In this document: positions 23,621 to 35,400 of the stretch, one piece after another
Position numbering within the stretch: position 1 is the first letter of the stretch
How the letters are laid out: every line of letters begins with the position of its first letter
Assembly (NCBI GenBank): GCA_047967505.1
Contig: CM106538.1
Strand: one strand, 5' to 3'
Origin: Dipteris shenzhenensis
Taxonomy: Eukaryota; Polypodiophyta; Polypodiopsida; Gleicheniales
Length of the DNA stretch: 64,000 nt
The notes under the pieces: model-generated
Seen by the model: the letters and a program-made list of their open reading frames with translations, nothing else
Databases searched by the model: none
What the model was told of the DNA's origin: nothing
Position numbers and translations under genes: made by a program

Positions 23621-25570
23621 AGAAAGGATTCTTGTTAAGTATTTCTTCAAGACTTGGGTAAGCTAATCTAGAATTAGATGCGAGTATATGTTTCGTTGTT
23701 GAAAGTAGTATTCTTCAATTTATACAAAATCGTTGTAAACATATTAATGGGTTGTGTGATATCTACCTCTTTACTGGTTTTATCACCAAGGATGTAATTG
23801 CTTTTGAGACGTATAGATGTCCAATAGCATTTACACTTGAAATATGTATGTGCACAATACGCTTAGTTTATAAGTGGATCATGAAAGTACAAGTTTTGAA
23901 ATGGAGTCTTTGTACATGCGTTACAAGTCATGTGTATTCTCTTTCCTTGGTCCTTTTTCAGATACAATTTGAGAAATGCATTGTTGGATAGCTCATAATC
24001 TAGGACCTCAAGCTCTACCACAGAACATGCAATATTGATATACTTAAAGATAGTGTGCACAAATCTTCTAGAAACGTAGCAAAAAACTCAGATGTCGTCA
24101 TGGCTTTTTTTGATAGGTAGATTACTCAATAGTCCAACCACCTTACTCCATACTCTTGTCATAGAGCCTCCAAGCGAAAAAAAACTCTATTCTTCACATT
24201 CCAATAGAAACCCTTGAAACCCTTATCATACGATTTAATATATGGATTTAGCTTGAAAAAAAAAACCCATTACAAGCAGGAATTTCATATGAGGATAGAA
24301 AGTAAATCTTGGGGAATGGGTTGAAGCTTCTAACAATTGCTCTTCAGCAAAAAACCTAAAACATTAGGATTACATAAAAATGAAAAAATGCATGCAATTA
24401 TGAGCTCGAGGGGTTTTTAGGTAGGCAACAAAGTGCAATGAAAATAAAAGGTGAGCTCTCCTTGAGCCATGTGTCCTCGTGCTTGTGCCACATTGCATCT
24501 TCTTGCTTTGTGTTTTATCTTACTCCAAAAGTGTTGTGCTTATGTAGCCTCCATGAAAAGCAATCCAAAAACATTGTTGTGTTTCCTATGCTTTTGTTAA
24601 TGAGCATGCAAATAGGATATAGATGAAAAAACAAAGGTGATTGACTTATTACACATGAAAGCATTATAGTATGGTAAGCAAATCTTTCATTCAAGCATTC
24701 AAAGTTTGTTGCATATGAATCATGATAACTTCCCGAATCACATGCCCTTTGTACCCGTAATGCAAGAACTATACTAGTTGTTGCTTACCCCATGCTTCCA
24801 AATTTCTTCTTAGCTCTGGCATTCTAGTGCCAACCTACTAATGGTCAAAAATGCTTTGCCAACCTAACCTTGAAGAGATGAGGGTGTCAGTAGACATTCC
24901 TCTTGCCTTGTGTCCTCTAGGTGGCTGTTTGTCCAAACTTATAGAGGTGGATTGAGAAAGTGTGGCTTGTTTTCTCCTCCCATTTGTGTGAGGACACACA
25001 TTCTCCCATCTCATCATCATTGAGTTCGGTAGGGCAGGGCTAGCTCCCTAGCGGCCGCAACTGTGCGACAAAGCTCTTTGAGCATGCCTTTAATTCAAAA
25101 TGAGTTAGCTTTGTGACAAAGGCATTCAAGCAATAGGATCTGTCACCCGTGTGGAGCTTCATGCACAAGGATGGCCAAACAAAAAAAGTTGTGGAGATAT
25201 AGCTTGGGTAGGTGAGCAAGGGGGAAGCTTAAATGGACACAAGGAAGGAGAGTGGAGAAGAACAAAGGATTTTGGAGTAAGAAGAAGAAGGATATGAGAG
25301 GGAGCTTCAAGTAAGAGAAGAAGTTATGAGAGAAAGGTAAAGAGTGAAGGATCTTGCAGAGAAGAGAAGAAGTGGTGGTGGCAAAATAATGGAGAAAGGG
25401 AAGTGATGACAAAGGTGGTGATGCTCACATTACATGGTAGACAAACGTTTTTTCAAAATTTTAACCTAAGTGGGTCAACATGAGTGCACTCCATTTCTCT
25501 CCTAATTTCAAGGAATTTTTATCTTGGTGTCAAGATGTGCCCTTCTTAACTCATATAAGATACTTTTAAC

Positions 25571-26330
25571 TTAGAGGTAAGTCACTCAAGTTATGTATAG
25601 GTGCTCATGGGTCCAAGTCTATCACAAGTGCACTTGAGGAGATATTTTTTATGTTGTAGATTTTTGAACCCAAAACGTCCAAAATTGCTCAAGTGAAGCA
25701 TTCAAATCTCCAAATCTTTATTAGCAAAAGTCATTTTTGCATGGCAAAGATCTAAAATTGGTGCTCTCAAAATTCTCCAGGGCTCCAAGGTCTTCAGTGT
25801 CTTCCAAGGAAATTTTTTTGGTGATCAAATGCCAAAATTTGCTTTATCTTTGGCACAGAGCACAAAATTCTAGAGGAGAAAAAAATTCAACCAAAATGGA
25901 GAGCACATGTCACTCTTCGTTATGCTTTTCTCAATTGGCAATTTTAGGCAACTTGGCAAATAGTGGAATTAGACCACCAAATGTCATTGTGCACAAGTCC
26001 TTGATTCATCACCAAAATGACATTTGTGGGATAATTTCATGTGCCAAAAAATATTATTAATGGGAATAACTTGCATGTTATGAAATTGTTTACTTTGTGG
26101 CAGCAAGGATTGAGAGCATAGTCTAGAGCAACAAAAATGAGATTGGTGTATGTATGGATTAGTGGCAAAGTTCATCTTGTAATATCTTGATCTTGAAAGT
26201 AGATGTGAGAAACCTAATCGGATACAAATAGCCAAAGTAATATCTAGAAAAGATCCAATCATACTTGGAAAACTAGGATCTAGAGAGAGAAATATTAAAA
26301 CTAGAGAGAGAATGGCTAAAGGCCTATACT
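25571..26330. other. Intergenic, nothing recognised
   Basis: This lies between the duplicated block and the gypsy remnant. It may include decayed gypsy pol sequence, but no motif is readable before about 26333. Confidence 0.4.
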
Positions 26331-26332
26331 TT

Positions 26333-27097
26333 TAATTTCTCTTTGATCAAATTTGTTCACGCTTTGGTTGTCCTTTGAAAATTCTCACTGATGGAAGAAC
26401 CTCTTTAGAAATGAACTAATTGAAGATGTGGTGCATAAGCTAAAGATAAATAATAGCATGTCCATGCCATACTATCCCCAATGTAATGGCTTGGCTGAGA
26501 AAACAAATGGATTGTTGTGCAATTCAATGGGAAAGCTTGTAGACACCAAGAAAAGGCATTGGGATAGGCACTTGGTAAAAGTTTTATGGGCTTACAGAAC
26601 CACACACAAACTAGCTATTGGGTTTACACCATTCCAACTAGTGTATGGAATAGAAGCCATTTTTCCCATTGAATTGGAGATGCATAGTCTTCGCACTACT
26701 GTTGAAAGAAAAGAAGGACAGGAGGATGCCTTTGCTCAACACTTGGTACAGCTACAAGCCTTGGATGAATGCAGATTACATGCCTTACAAGACTTGGAAG
26801 CTTCTAAAAAAAGACGCAAGGCCCGTTTTGACACCAAACTACACAAGAAGAAAGATATAGTAGAAGGAGATTTGGTCATGAGATTTGATAGCTGTTTGGA
26901 CAAGCGGCTAGACAAAAAGTTTATCAAACGATGGGAGGGACCATATCGAGTCAAAAAGAAGTTCACGAATGGAACCTATTAGCTTGAGGATGTTGACGGC
27001 ATGGTGATACCCAGACGCACCAATATCACCTTAAATTCTTCTATGCTCGACCACCTTGAGGGCCAGCAGACCCTCTCTATCACTAGAGAGGATCTGC
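26333..27097 (+). pseudogene. Ty3/gypsy integrase C-terminal remnant
   Basis: Forward frames read FLFDQICSRFGCPLKILTDG, then after a frameshift FRNELIEDVVHKLK. They continue through the open stretch 26428-26982, with MPYYPQCNGLAEKTNGLL (integrase D and E motif region), VLWAYRTTHK, GFTPFQLVYG and the C-terminal WEGPYRVKKK motif. A stop and further coding-like sequence (DVDGMVIPRRTNI) follow. The N-terminal pol domains are missing or unreadable. The piece is followed in order by a polypurine tract and an LTR-like start, so it is the 3' end of a gypsy element. Confidence 0.85.
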
Positions 27098-27110
27098 TAG
27101 GGGAGGAAAG
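27098..27110 (+). other. Polypurine tract of the gypsy element
   Basis: AGGGGAGGAAAG lies directly before a TGTGACACC start. This is the expected arrangement of polypurine tract and 3' LTR. Confidence 0.7.
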
Positions 27111-27111
27111 A

Positions 27112-27640
27112 TGTGACACCAAAAATTGATATTTTTTATTTGGCATTGGTATTGTTTTTCTCTATGTTTGATAAGAGTTTAAGAGTATCAAGTGATAGCC
27201 TAGCAGCTCTCACTTATTTCTATTTTCTAAGATATTGTATGGGATTGAGAGGATGAGTGGAATGGATCATTATAAATACCATAGGTATGAATTATAAATA
27301 CCTTGGTATGGGGTGAGAGTTATTTGTGTATGGGATATTATGGGGTTTTTAGAAAATAGGAAAAGTGAGTCATAAAGAGGTGGGCTCATGTCCATGTGTT
27401 CCAATAATATAAGAGAGATCACATGCCAAGCCTGTGGAAGGCATGTGGAGGAGTGTGGAGTCAAGAGCAATCCTTCTAGAATTCCTATGTGGAATAAGGA
27501 GGATGTGGACATATGGAAAAGAGAGGGTCCCTATGGGCTCCATGTGGGGAGACTCTTGACTTTCTCAAAGGATAAGACATAAGAGAAGTTTTGCTATGGG
27601 AAAAGAATAAGACATAAGCACCTAAAAATGTAGTTGTGTT
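27112..27640 (+). repeat. Putative gypsy 3' LTR (right end not resolved)
   Basis: The stretch starts TGTGACACC immediately after the polypurine tract. It carries TATAAATACC motifs near 27271 and 27292, fitting a U3 promoter. I cannot see the 5' LTR or a clear CA end, so the right boundary is approximate. Confidence 0.5.
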
Positions 27641-27649
27641 TCTAGTAAA

Positions 27650-29620
27650 ACATTATAAGGTTGTAAACCTTCAAGAGTTCGGTGAAAAAGACATTGGAGT
27701 CATACTCAAAGAAATTATTCCTCACTTGGATAATTCGAGCAATGACATGGTTGAAATTTCAATTCCAACTCTTTAGGCATGGCCAATAGACCAAATTGCA
27801 TTTGAGGATGGATTAATGTTAAAACCTTTGGTTTTTAATGAAGCATGCATGGATGATTTGTTAGGTAATTCCAAAGTACAAGATAGGAGTACTGGTACCT
27901 AGTGGGGTGTCAAACTAATTTGCACAAAAAGAGAATATCATATGGTCAATCGCAAGCCTAGGGAGGACATTGAATGCATCTAGAAGAAGAAGTGCACATA
28001 TGAAGATGTTCAGTGGCACCTATAGATTGTTGCAAGTTGAAGTTGTGCCAAATTGCAAATCATGGTTTGGTTTCGCAAATGAGATTGGAAAGTTGGAACA
28101 TAAACTTGGAGAATCGAATGACCTATATCTTTAATAATTTCACTAATGCTGTTTAAATTGATGCAAAGGGTATGGTGCCACACTTGTTTAGATTTGGCGG
28201 GAAGGAAATTTGTTGTTTTTGCAGGTCATGGTATGAATTGCATGGAATTTCTAAAACTTTAAAGTATAGATATAGGGAACAACATACTGTTAGATGCATG
28301 AATGCCATGCATGGAAACAAAAGAATCATTAGAAAAGGATGGGATCATGTGGACATAGAAAGGGTTGTACAGTGCATGACTTTGTGAATAAAAATTCTGA
28401 AAGAATGCCTCATAAATCTCAAACAACTATGGATGGTAAGAGAGAAACACACTCATAATTCCGGATATGTATAAACAAGTAGGCATCATGCACATTGAGA
28501 TGAATCTAGCCATGAAAACTCCAGGGTACAAGGAGGTGCAAAAATCAAACTTCAATATATTTTGGAACACAGATTTCAAAATGGCTATATTTCTCATACA
28601 AGCATGTTTTCAAGGTGTAGCATTTGCAGTGCCATCAAGTTACATTGGATGCAACGAAGATACGAGCAGAATGTGAAAAGATATTTGATGAGAGGAGCAA
28701 ACATACAAAACAAATTTGTGATTTTTTCATAAATAAAGCATAGAGATGTAGACCTGACAAGATTAGTCAATGAGATTATAGACATAGTCCAACATATTGC
28801 AACATATTTTAAAGATGTGGTGTGGACATGATGGAATCCATTCTTTGCATCCCAATATTTCATCAATGAGCACATGAATGAACCCAAGATATATCAGATT
28901 TAATTTGACCACAATACATTGAAAGAAGTTTTGTAGATGTGCGTATGAATGTTTCTTCAAGTACCCATTCTCTTGCACTGCCAAAGAAGAACTACCTTGG
29001 GAAGGAGAAAGAAATGTACCTTGGAAAATGGAATTCCAAAAAATCCATGGAGAAGGTTCTAGAACTATGGAATCGTAGTGCCGAGGACTTCGTGGTGGTT
29101 ATGATGGTCACTATGTTAGCGACATATGAGATTGGATTTCCTTTTTGGATTGCTAAAGTTGTGAAATTTGAAAATGAAGGATCAAAGACTAATTCAATAG
29201 AGGTGAATTGGTTTTTCACCAAGTCCAAGGATGCTTTCACGGGTTGATATAACCCAGACATGGTGGTAACAAGGAAGCGTGGTTAAAAAAGGAACAGGGA
29301 AACAGAGAATTGTCCAAGACTTGAATCTATGTAGTTGGACGAGGTAGATATTTGGTATATGAATTTCAATTAGTACAAGCGAGGCAATTGCCAAAGGGCA
29401 CACAATACATATATCCCAACAAGATTCCAAATGCATTGATTGGATGTAGTGCACAAATGGAAGCCAAGACACACCATGCAAAAAAGAGGGTGGTGGCACA
29501 GATTGCCCATGCTAATTCAAAGAACGTTCTAGTGGATGGCTTGGAGAAGAAATATCTACAACTTTTACCCCACAAAGCTTTGACTCTAGTGCATTTGAAG
29601 GTGTAGGATCATAGGATGAG
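27650..29620 (+). pseudogene. Unclassified DNA-transposon protein remnant
   Basis: Forward frames with several stops contain blocks resembling one protein. They are KEIIPHLDNSSNDMVEI (near 27710), EICCFCRSWYELHGISKTLK (28206-28265), LWNRSAEDFVVVMMVTMLAT (29070-29125), and EIGFPFWIAKVVKFENEG followed by SIEVNWFFTKSKDAFTG (29128-29247). The order and the conserved PFWIAKV...IEVNWF ending recall large plant transposon proteins. I cannot assign the superfamily and no terminal repeats were identified. Confidence 0.4.
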
Positions 29621-30310
29621 TATTTTTCTTTGTAGGATCAATGGCATGTATGTTTGTGAAGCAATGTTATTTGTACCTTGTTACGATTTTGAAATGTGCT
29701 ATGCCATGTCCCTTTTTTTTGCATTGGATGCATAGGACCATATTGTAATGGGTTTGAGAAATTATTGTAGCTTATACACTTTGGTATTCCAAGGAAAGTT
29801 TCTAATTCCCGTTTTCTAGAAAATATTGCCAACAAGATTTTAAAAATTTTATGTTTTTTTTCAAAAGTCATAGTGAAAAATGCCTTATTTCTCAAAAGAA
29901 TCTAAAATTCACATGAAACAAAAAGGATCTTTGGAAGGTTTCCCTAGAGTTATAATTTGATGTTATAGCTCTTGAATTATATGCTATACTATTAAACCTC
30001 CTTCGATTAGCCTACATGAATCGTCTGCCATGTCCATAATGAGATGAGGGAATTAATTAAGGGATTCTTCATGATAAGGGTAAAACTTTGAGTGACTTCA
30101 ATGCAATGACTCAAATTTTTCCCCTATAATCATGCTTTGCAACATAGATCCAAAGCATGGGCTTTTTGATGGGACAAGGTTGCTATGCAAAGAGTTTCGC
30201 TCAAAAGTCCTAGAAAGAGTAATTATCACAAGCAACAAGATTGGTGAAAGGGTTTTCATTCCAACGATAAATTGCATTATACCAGCATTGAGCTCCCATT
30301 TACCATGAGA
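29621..30310. other. Intergenic, nothing recognised
   Basis: No gene or repeat is visible between the transposon remnant and the left terminal repeat at 30311. Confidence 0.4.
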
Positions 30311-30344
30311 CATTAGGGGAGAATTGGGGTCTCAAAAGGGCCTC
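30311..30344 (+). repeat. Left terminal inverted repeat
   Basis: CATTAGGGGAGAATTGGGGT followed by CTCAAAAGGGCCTC is the reverse complement of 37316-37349 except for one base. Confidence 0.85.
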
Positions 30345-30789
30345 CAATTAGTGTTTCCTAATTTCAAGGTATTAGAGAGTGATTTGAGGTATACCAATGA
30401 GAGTGCTAGAAGGTGTGGGGCAATGGTATGTTGAGGTGGAGGGTGGGCAGGCATGCAGAGAGCCCCTATTGGTTTCTCCCTTTACACTAGGGACTACCCA
30501 AACCATCCCCCCCTCTTAACCCATGTTTGACCCTCCTACCAGCTGCACCTCCCCCACATGAGCCCAAAACTGCCTTCAATGGGATGGTAGGGCCCTTCTG
30601 GCAAATTTTTCTTCTCCCCTCTCTCTTTCTAGGGCCTTTGCCTCCCACTGTTCTGGTCCATCCTGCCAAATCACTTAGATTTGAAACAAATCCCATGCAT
30701 TTTCCCTCTTCCCTCTCTTTCTCTGCTCCTTTCTGCTTTGGCTTGCTTACTACTGCTCCTCTCTCTCTCTCTCTCCCCTCTCCCTCTCC

Positions 30790-31035
30790 TGTGCCTCTAT
30801 TGGAGCTGCTCTATCCCTCTCCTTCTCCCTCTCTTGTGCCTCTCTTGCTATTCCTCTCCTTCTCCCTCCCTTGTGTCTCTGTTGTTGTTGCTCTGTCCCT
30901 CTCCTTCTCCCTCTTTTGTGCCTCTGTTGGAGCTGTTCTGTCCCTCTCCTTCTCCTTGTCATGTGCCTCTATTGCTGCTACTCTGTCCCTCTCCTTCTCC
31001 CTCTTTTGTGCCTCTGTTGGAGTTGCATTGCCTTG
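30790..31035 (+). repeat. 45-bp minisatellite, about five to six units
   Basis: Units share CCCTCTCCTTCTCCCTC, then TTTTGTGCCTCTGTTGG and AGCTG, with a period near 45 bases, a multiple of three. All six frames therefore stay open and give Leu/Cys/Ser-rich or Arg/Glu-rich phantom proteins. Confidence 0.85.
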
Positions 31036-31070
31036 TGTAGAAGTCCCATTCTTGCTGTTGCAACCTCTGC

Positions 31071-31509
31071 AAGCATGGTGAGGAGAAAGGCTACAAGACC
31101 ACGCAATGATGTGACCGCTTGTGTCTTCCACAACACCAAAAATGCATTGGATGAGTGAATCCCTTGCACCTATAGCTTAAATGACTAAATAGTGATGAAA
31201 GGATCGGCCAAAGGTCCACATAAGCTTCCCAAGAGCAAGAGAGGTGACATCTTGCATGAGTGGAAGGGGCGCATCTTGAAGTTCAAGTTTGGGAAGAAAG
31301 GATGGCTCACAAAAGTGCAACATGTTTACATGGAAAAAGATATGCGGCTTCCTCCATCATTCAATCAATCTAGGATACCATCAAACTGTGACCCTTTCTA
31401 TCTATGTACCTTTTTCACCTGTAAGTGTAATGAGTCCACTTGGAAATTTTGTGTTTGGTTTCTAAGAGCTTTTATTCATGGTGGAAAATGTTTTCCCTTC
31501 GGACCTTGA
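31071..31509 (+). pseudogene. Element-associated gene fragment with KVQHxYM motif
   Basis: Forward frames give MVRRKATRPRNDVTACVFHN, a stop, and then (31192-31509) GPHKLPKSKRGDILHEWKGR followed by KKGWLTKVQHVYMEKDM and IPSNC. The same arrangement, WKG..F..KKG..KVQHIYMDQDM..PSNC, appears in the neighbouring sister element at 38170-38310. The family is unknown to me. Two independent copies near related termini suggest it is the element's own 5' coding region, now broken by stops. Confidence 0.45.
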
Positions 31510-31639
31510 GGAGTGGGAACTAGTTGAATCATTCATAGGCAAGTTCACTATGATTCTGCTATAGTAACTCTTTGCTCTCCTACAGGAGCTTTTTCCCTCT
31601 TTCTTTTCCTTCTCATATAGGATACAACTCCTTTCCTCT

Positions 31640-31925
31640 CCTACAGCTATTGTTTTCCCAATAGGCATGGTTTGGAACACAGTGACACAAGGTGGTAATG
31701 CTATGAACTCTAGTGTGTTCTGGAGGCATGGTTGGGAAGAAAGTGACATAAGATGAAAATATTGTGAGCTCTAGTGTGTTGTAGAGGCATGGTCACGAAC
31801 AAAGTGACCAAAGTGGCCAAAGATGGCAATATTGTGAGCTCTAGTGTGTTCTAGAGGCATGGTCAAGAAGAAAGTGATAAAAGTTGACAATATTGTAAGC
31901 TTTAGTGTGTTCTAGAACATGAAAA
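31640..31925 (+). repeat. Tandem array of 62-69-bp units
   Basis: About four units share CTCTAGTGTGTTCTAGAGGC, ATGGTC and AAGAAAGTGA (anchors near 31708, 31770, 31839 and 31902). Confidence 0.85.
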
Positions 31926-32015
31926 ATGCATTGGATGACTTGAACTTATAGATTGACTAACTAGATAGTCATGGAAGGTTTTACCAAGGGTCGACATAAG
32001 CTTCCCAAGAGGAAG
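31918..32015 (+). repeat. Partial second copy of the 31130-31240 sequence
   Basis: AAAAATGCATTGGATGA and GGTCGACATAAGCTTCCCAA with nearby AGTCATGGAAGG repeat the sequence at 31135-31232 at lower identity. This is a local duplication flanking the tandem array. Confidence 0.7.
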
Positions 32016-32479
32016 GATGTATTTCTTAGACTATGTACCTTCCTTGCCTATCTTCTTTACAAGATCCTATTTTAACATAGAAGTGGGAAGTAGTGGAATC
32101 TTTGATATAACTGACAATGGACTGTCTGTAAGTTATGTGCACGAATACCTTTTAGTCATGGCAAAACAAATGTATATTCCTTCATTTTTACTTGAAATGG
32201 TGAAATAGCAGGCAAGAATCTAGAGAAATGCATGAAAATGTCCATTTTATCCCTTGTGCAACATCAAACAATGTGTTTGACTAGTACAAGCTGTCCATAA
32301 ATTATAGGTTGGGCATTTTGGAATTTGCATAGATTTTCTTCATGACTTGGAGGACATTAAAAGCATTGATGAATTTTATTTTGATGGCTTTATCGTGTGG
32401 TTTCATGTCCAAAGTTTTCAGGTAATATGTATAAAGTTTTCATGCCTAAAGTTTACAGTTTATACCTATTTGCATTGCT

Positions 32480-35400
32480 ATCTTCTACATTTAAGAGTCT
32501 TTAGAGACTCTACATTCTCGCAAATCAAACATCTTCTACATTCATGGCCGCCGTGTCTGCCAAGCTGCTCTTTGATAAAGAATCAGGAAAGATCGTATAC
32601 ATGGAAGCACGGAAAGAGTTGGTGGATCTGCTGTTCAGCTTTCTGTTGATGCCTGCGGGTGCTGTGATTCAGCGCGTTTCAAAAACTTCCCGCAATCGGT
32701 TTTCTGGTGGTATCGGCAATTTGTACGCAAGCGTCGAAGCTCTGGAAACCTCCAGCTTGACGGCCAACAAGAATCTGCTCTTAAATCCTCGGCTTGCAGA
32801 TGAGATCCCCAGAAGCTCACTCTTAAGGGAGAACTCTCACTCGTCCTCTTCTTATCACTCGGGTACGTGTATTGATGCCTCTGAGCTGTAACTTAGGATT
32901 TGTTTCAGTAAAAAGAGAATTTTACGGTCCCAAATTTCGGAAGGAAATTCCCACTTTTGGGCTGAATTATTATGGCAGACGATTGCCGTTTTTCTCCTTA
33001 AAGTTTTCAAGGTCCATCATACTTATCTTCGTATATGTTGCGATTTCAAAAATGACATGGAATTGTCTTGGCTCAAACAGGTTTTCCTTTTTCGCCTTCT
33101 GCACAACCAGGTTTTGCTTCTTCGCCTTTTGTACAAACAGGTTCTGCTAATGAACTGTTCATCAGTACGGATGACCTTGAGGTGCACCCATGTGACGGAT
33201 TTGTCCTGATGGTGTTGGCTACGAACAGGTTATTTCACCACTTCATCAACAGGTTCTGCTTCTTCGCACTTTTTACAAGGAGGTCCTGCTTCTTCGCTAT
33301 TTGGACAAACATGTTCTGCCAACGTGCCGCCTGGATTTGTAAAAGAAAACTTGCCGTTCATCATTACGGATGACCTTGAGGTGAAGCCATCTTCAGAGCT
33401 TGAAAGCATCACGGTTATAAACAAACGAAAAGTGGAGATCCGTAATCTGGACAGTATTAAGGTCCTCATCACAGAAAAGGAGGTAAGCATTGCCAATCTT
33501 TTGTGCGCTCTGCGTTTTCATAAATGGAGGCAAGATGTTATGCACTTTCACCAAACAATTGATGGGTTAAATGCAGGCTTTAGACCTTCTCCAGGCTTCT
33601 TTTATTTCACCATACTCTGCGCTTACATATGTTTTTGGCGCACTGTGTACTAGAAAAGCCAGCGGACCAATGCCTACCGTTTACAACTAGCTCTTTGAAG
33701 AAAGGATGCTTGTTAAGTATTTCTTCAAGACTTAAAGGCTAGTGTATGTTTCGTTGTTGATAGTAGTATTCTCCGATTTATAAAAAATCGGTGTTGCCAA
33801 TGAAAACATATTAATGGGCTGCCTAAATATTGTGTATTTATCGCCAAGAATGTAATTGCTTTTGAGACGTATAAATGACCCGTATTCAAATATGTTTGGG
33901 CATAATACGTTTCATTTATAGTTTTGAAATGGAGTCTCTATACATGCCTTACAAGTCATCTGTATATTGTATACTTAAAGCTGCTAGAAACGTAGCAAAG
34001 CTGCTAGAAACGTAGCAAAAACCTCACATGCATAGCATGCAATATTGCATTTTCATTATATAGTTGAAGATAGTGTGTACAAATGTTCTAGAAACGTAGC
34101 AAAAAACGAGTTGCAATTGTTGTCGCTTTTTTTGAATGATATTATTAGTAAGTCTTCTCCTTTTAATAATTAATCTCTTTCTTTTTGAAAAGTAAATTAC
34201 TTAATACTCTCAATCCTTTGTGAAAGGTAGATTACTCTATTCTCAATCACCTTACTCCATATTGTTATCATAGGGCCTCCAAGAAAAACATAACACTATT
34301 CATCACATTACAAGAGAAACCCTTGAAACCCATATAGGATGATTTAATATATGGATTTAGCCTATTTTTAAAAACCCATTTCATGTAGGCATTTCATATG
34401 AGAATAGGAAAATAATCTTGGAGCATGGATTGAAGCTTTGAACAATTCCTCTTCAACAAAAACCTAAAACATCATGGATTACATAAAATTGACAAAATGC
34501 ATGCAACTCTTAGCTCAGGGGCAGGTATAAAATTGTAAAAAAATGCATGCAATTTATTAGCTCGTGGGGTTTTTAAGTAACCAACAAAGTGCAATGAAAA
34601 TAAAAGGTGAGCTCTCCTTGAGCCATCTGTCCTTGTGTACTTGTGTCGCATTGCATCTTCTTGCTTTGTACTTTATCTTAGTCCAAAAGTGTTGTGCTTC
34701 CATAGCCTCCATGAAAAACACCCCAAAGCAATTGAAAAACATTGTTACATTTCCTATGCTTTTGTTAACGAGGATGCAAATAGTGATATAGATGAAAAAA
34801 GAAAGCTGACTAACTTATTGCGTGTGAAAGCATTATAGTATAGTTAGCAAATTTTTCATTGGAGCATCTAGAGTTTGTTTCGATGATTCGAAGAGGAAAT
34901 GAGAGCCTTATGGCATGGTGAGAGGGCTTCTAGTAATATGATGAATCATGATAACTTCCAAATCGCAAGACCTTTGTAGTTGTAGTGTAAGAGCAACATT
35001 GGTCGTCGCACCACTACATGCTTGCAAATTGACTCTTAGGTTTGGCATTCTAGTGCCCACCCAGTGATGGTCGAAAATGCTTGGCCAACCCAACCTTGAA
35101 GAGCCAAGGGTGTTAGTAGACATTCCTTTTACCCTATCTCCTCGACTTGGCCATTTGTCCAAACTTGCAGAGGTGGTTTGAGCCAGTGGCTTGTTTTCTC
35201 CTCTCGATTGCATGAGGACACACATCCTCCCATCTCATCATCATTGAAATCAGCAGGGAAGACCTAGCTCCCCAGTGGCCGCAACTACACGACAAAAGCC
35301 CTTTGAGCATGCCTTTAATTCAAGCATTCAGAGTTTTCCCACTGCTTAGAAGAGGGAATCTGTGTACACAATTTTTTAGAAGTCAAAGAGGTTGTTGAAT

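Larger units (their letters stand above)
22330..25570 (+). repeat. Duplicated block, copy 1 (with DUF674 gene)
   Basis: This block matches 32480-36370 in order and orientation. Anchors include the DUF674 exons, GCAATGAAAATAAAAGGTGA (24446 and 34591), TTTGAGCATGCCTTTAATTC (25077 and 35302), GTTGTGGAGATATAGC or similar (25188 and 35967), and GATGCTCACATTACATGG (25419 and 36226). The offset grows from about 10.1 to 10.8 kb because copy 2 carries about 0.55 kb extra near 35330-35890. Confidence 0.9.

Noticed and set aside
30527-31158. Long Leu/Ser/Pro-rich forward frame and Arg/Glu-rich reverse frame
   Set aside because: They arise from the 45-bp minisatellite, whose unit is a multiple of three, and have no domain.
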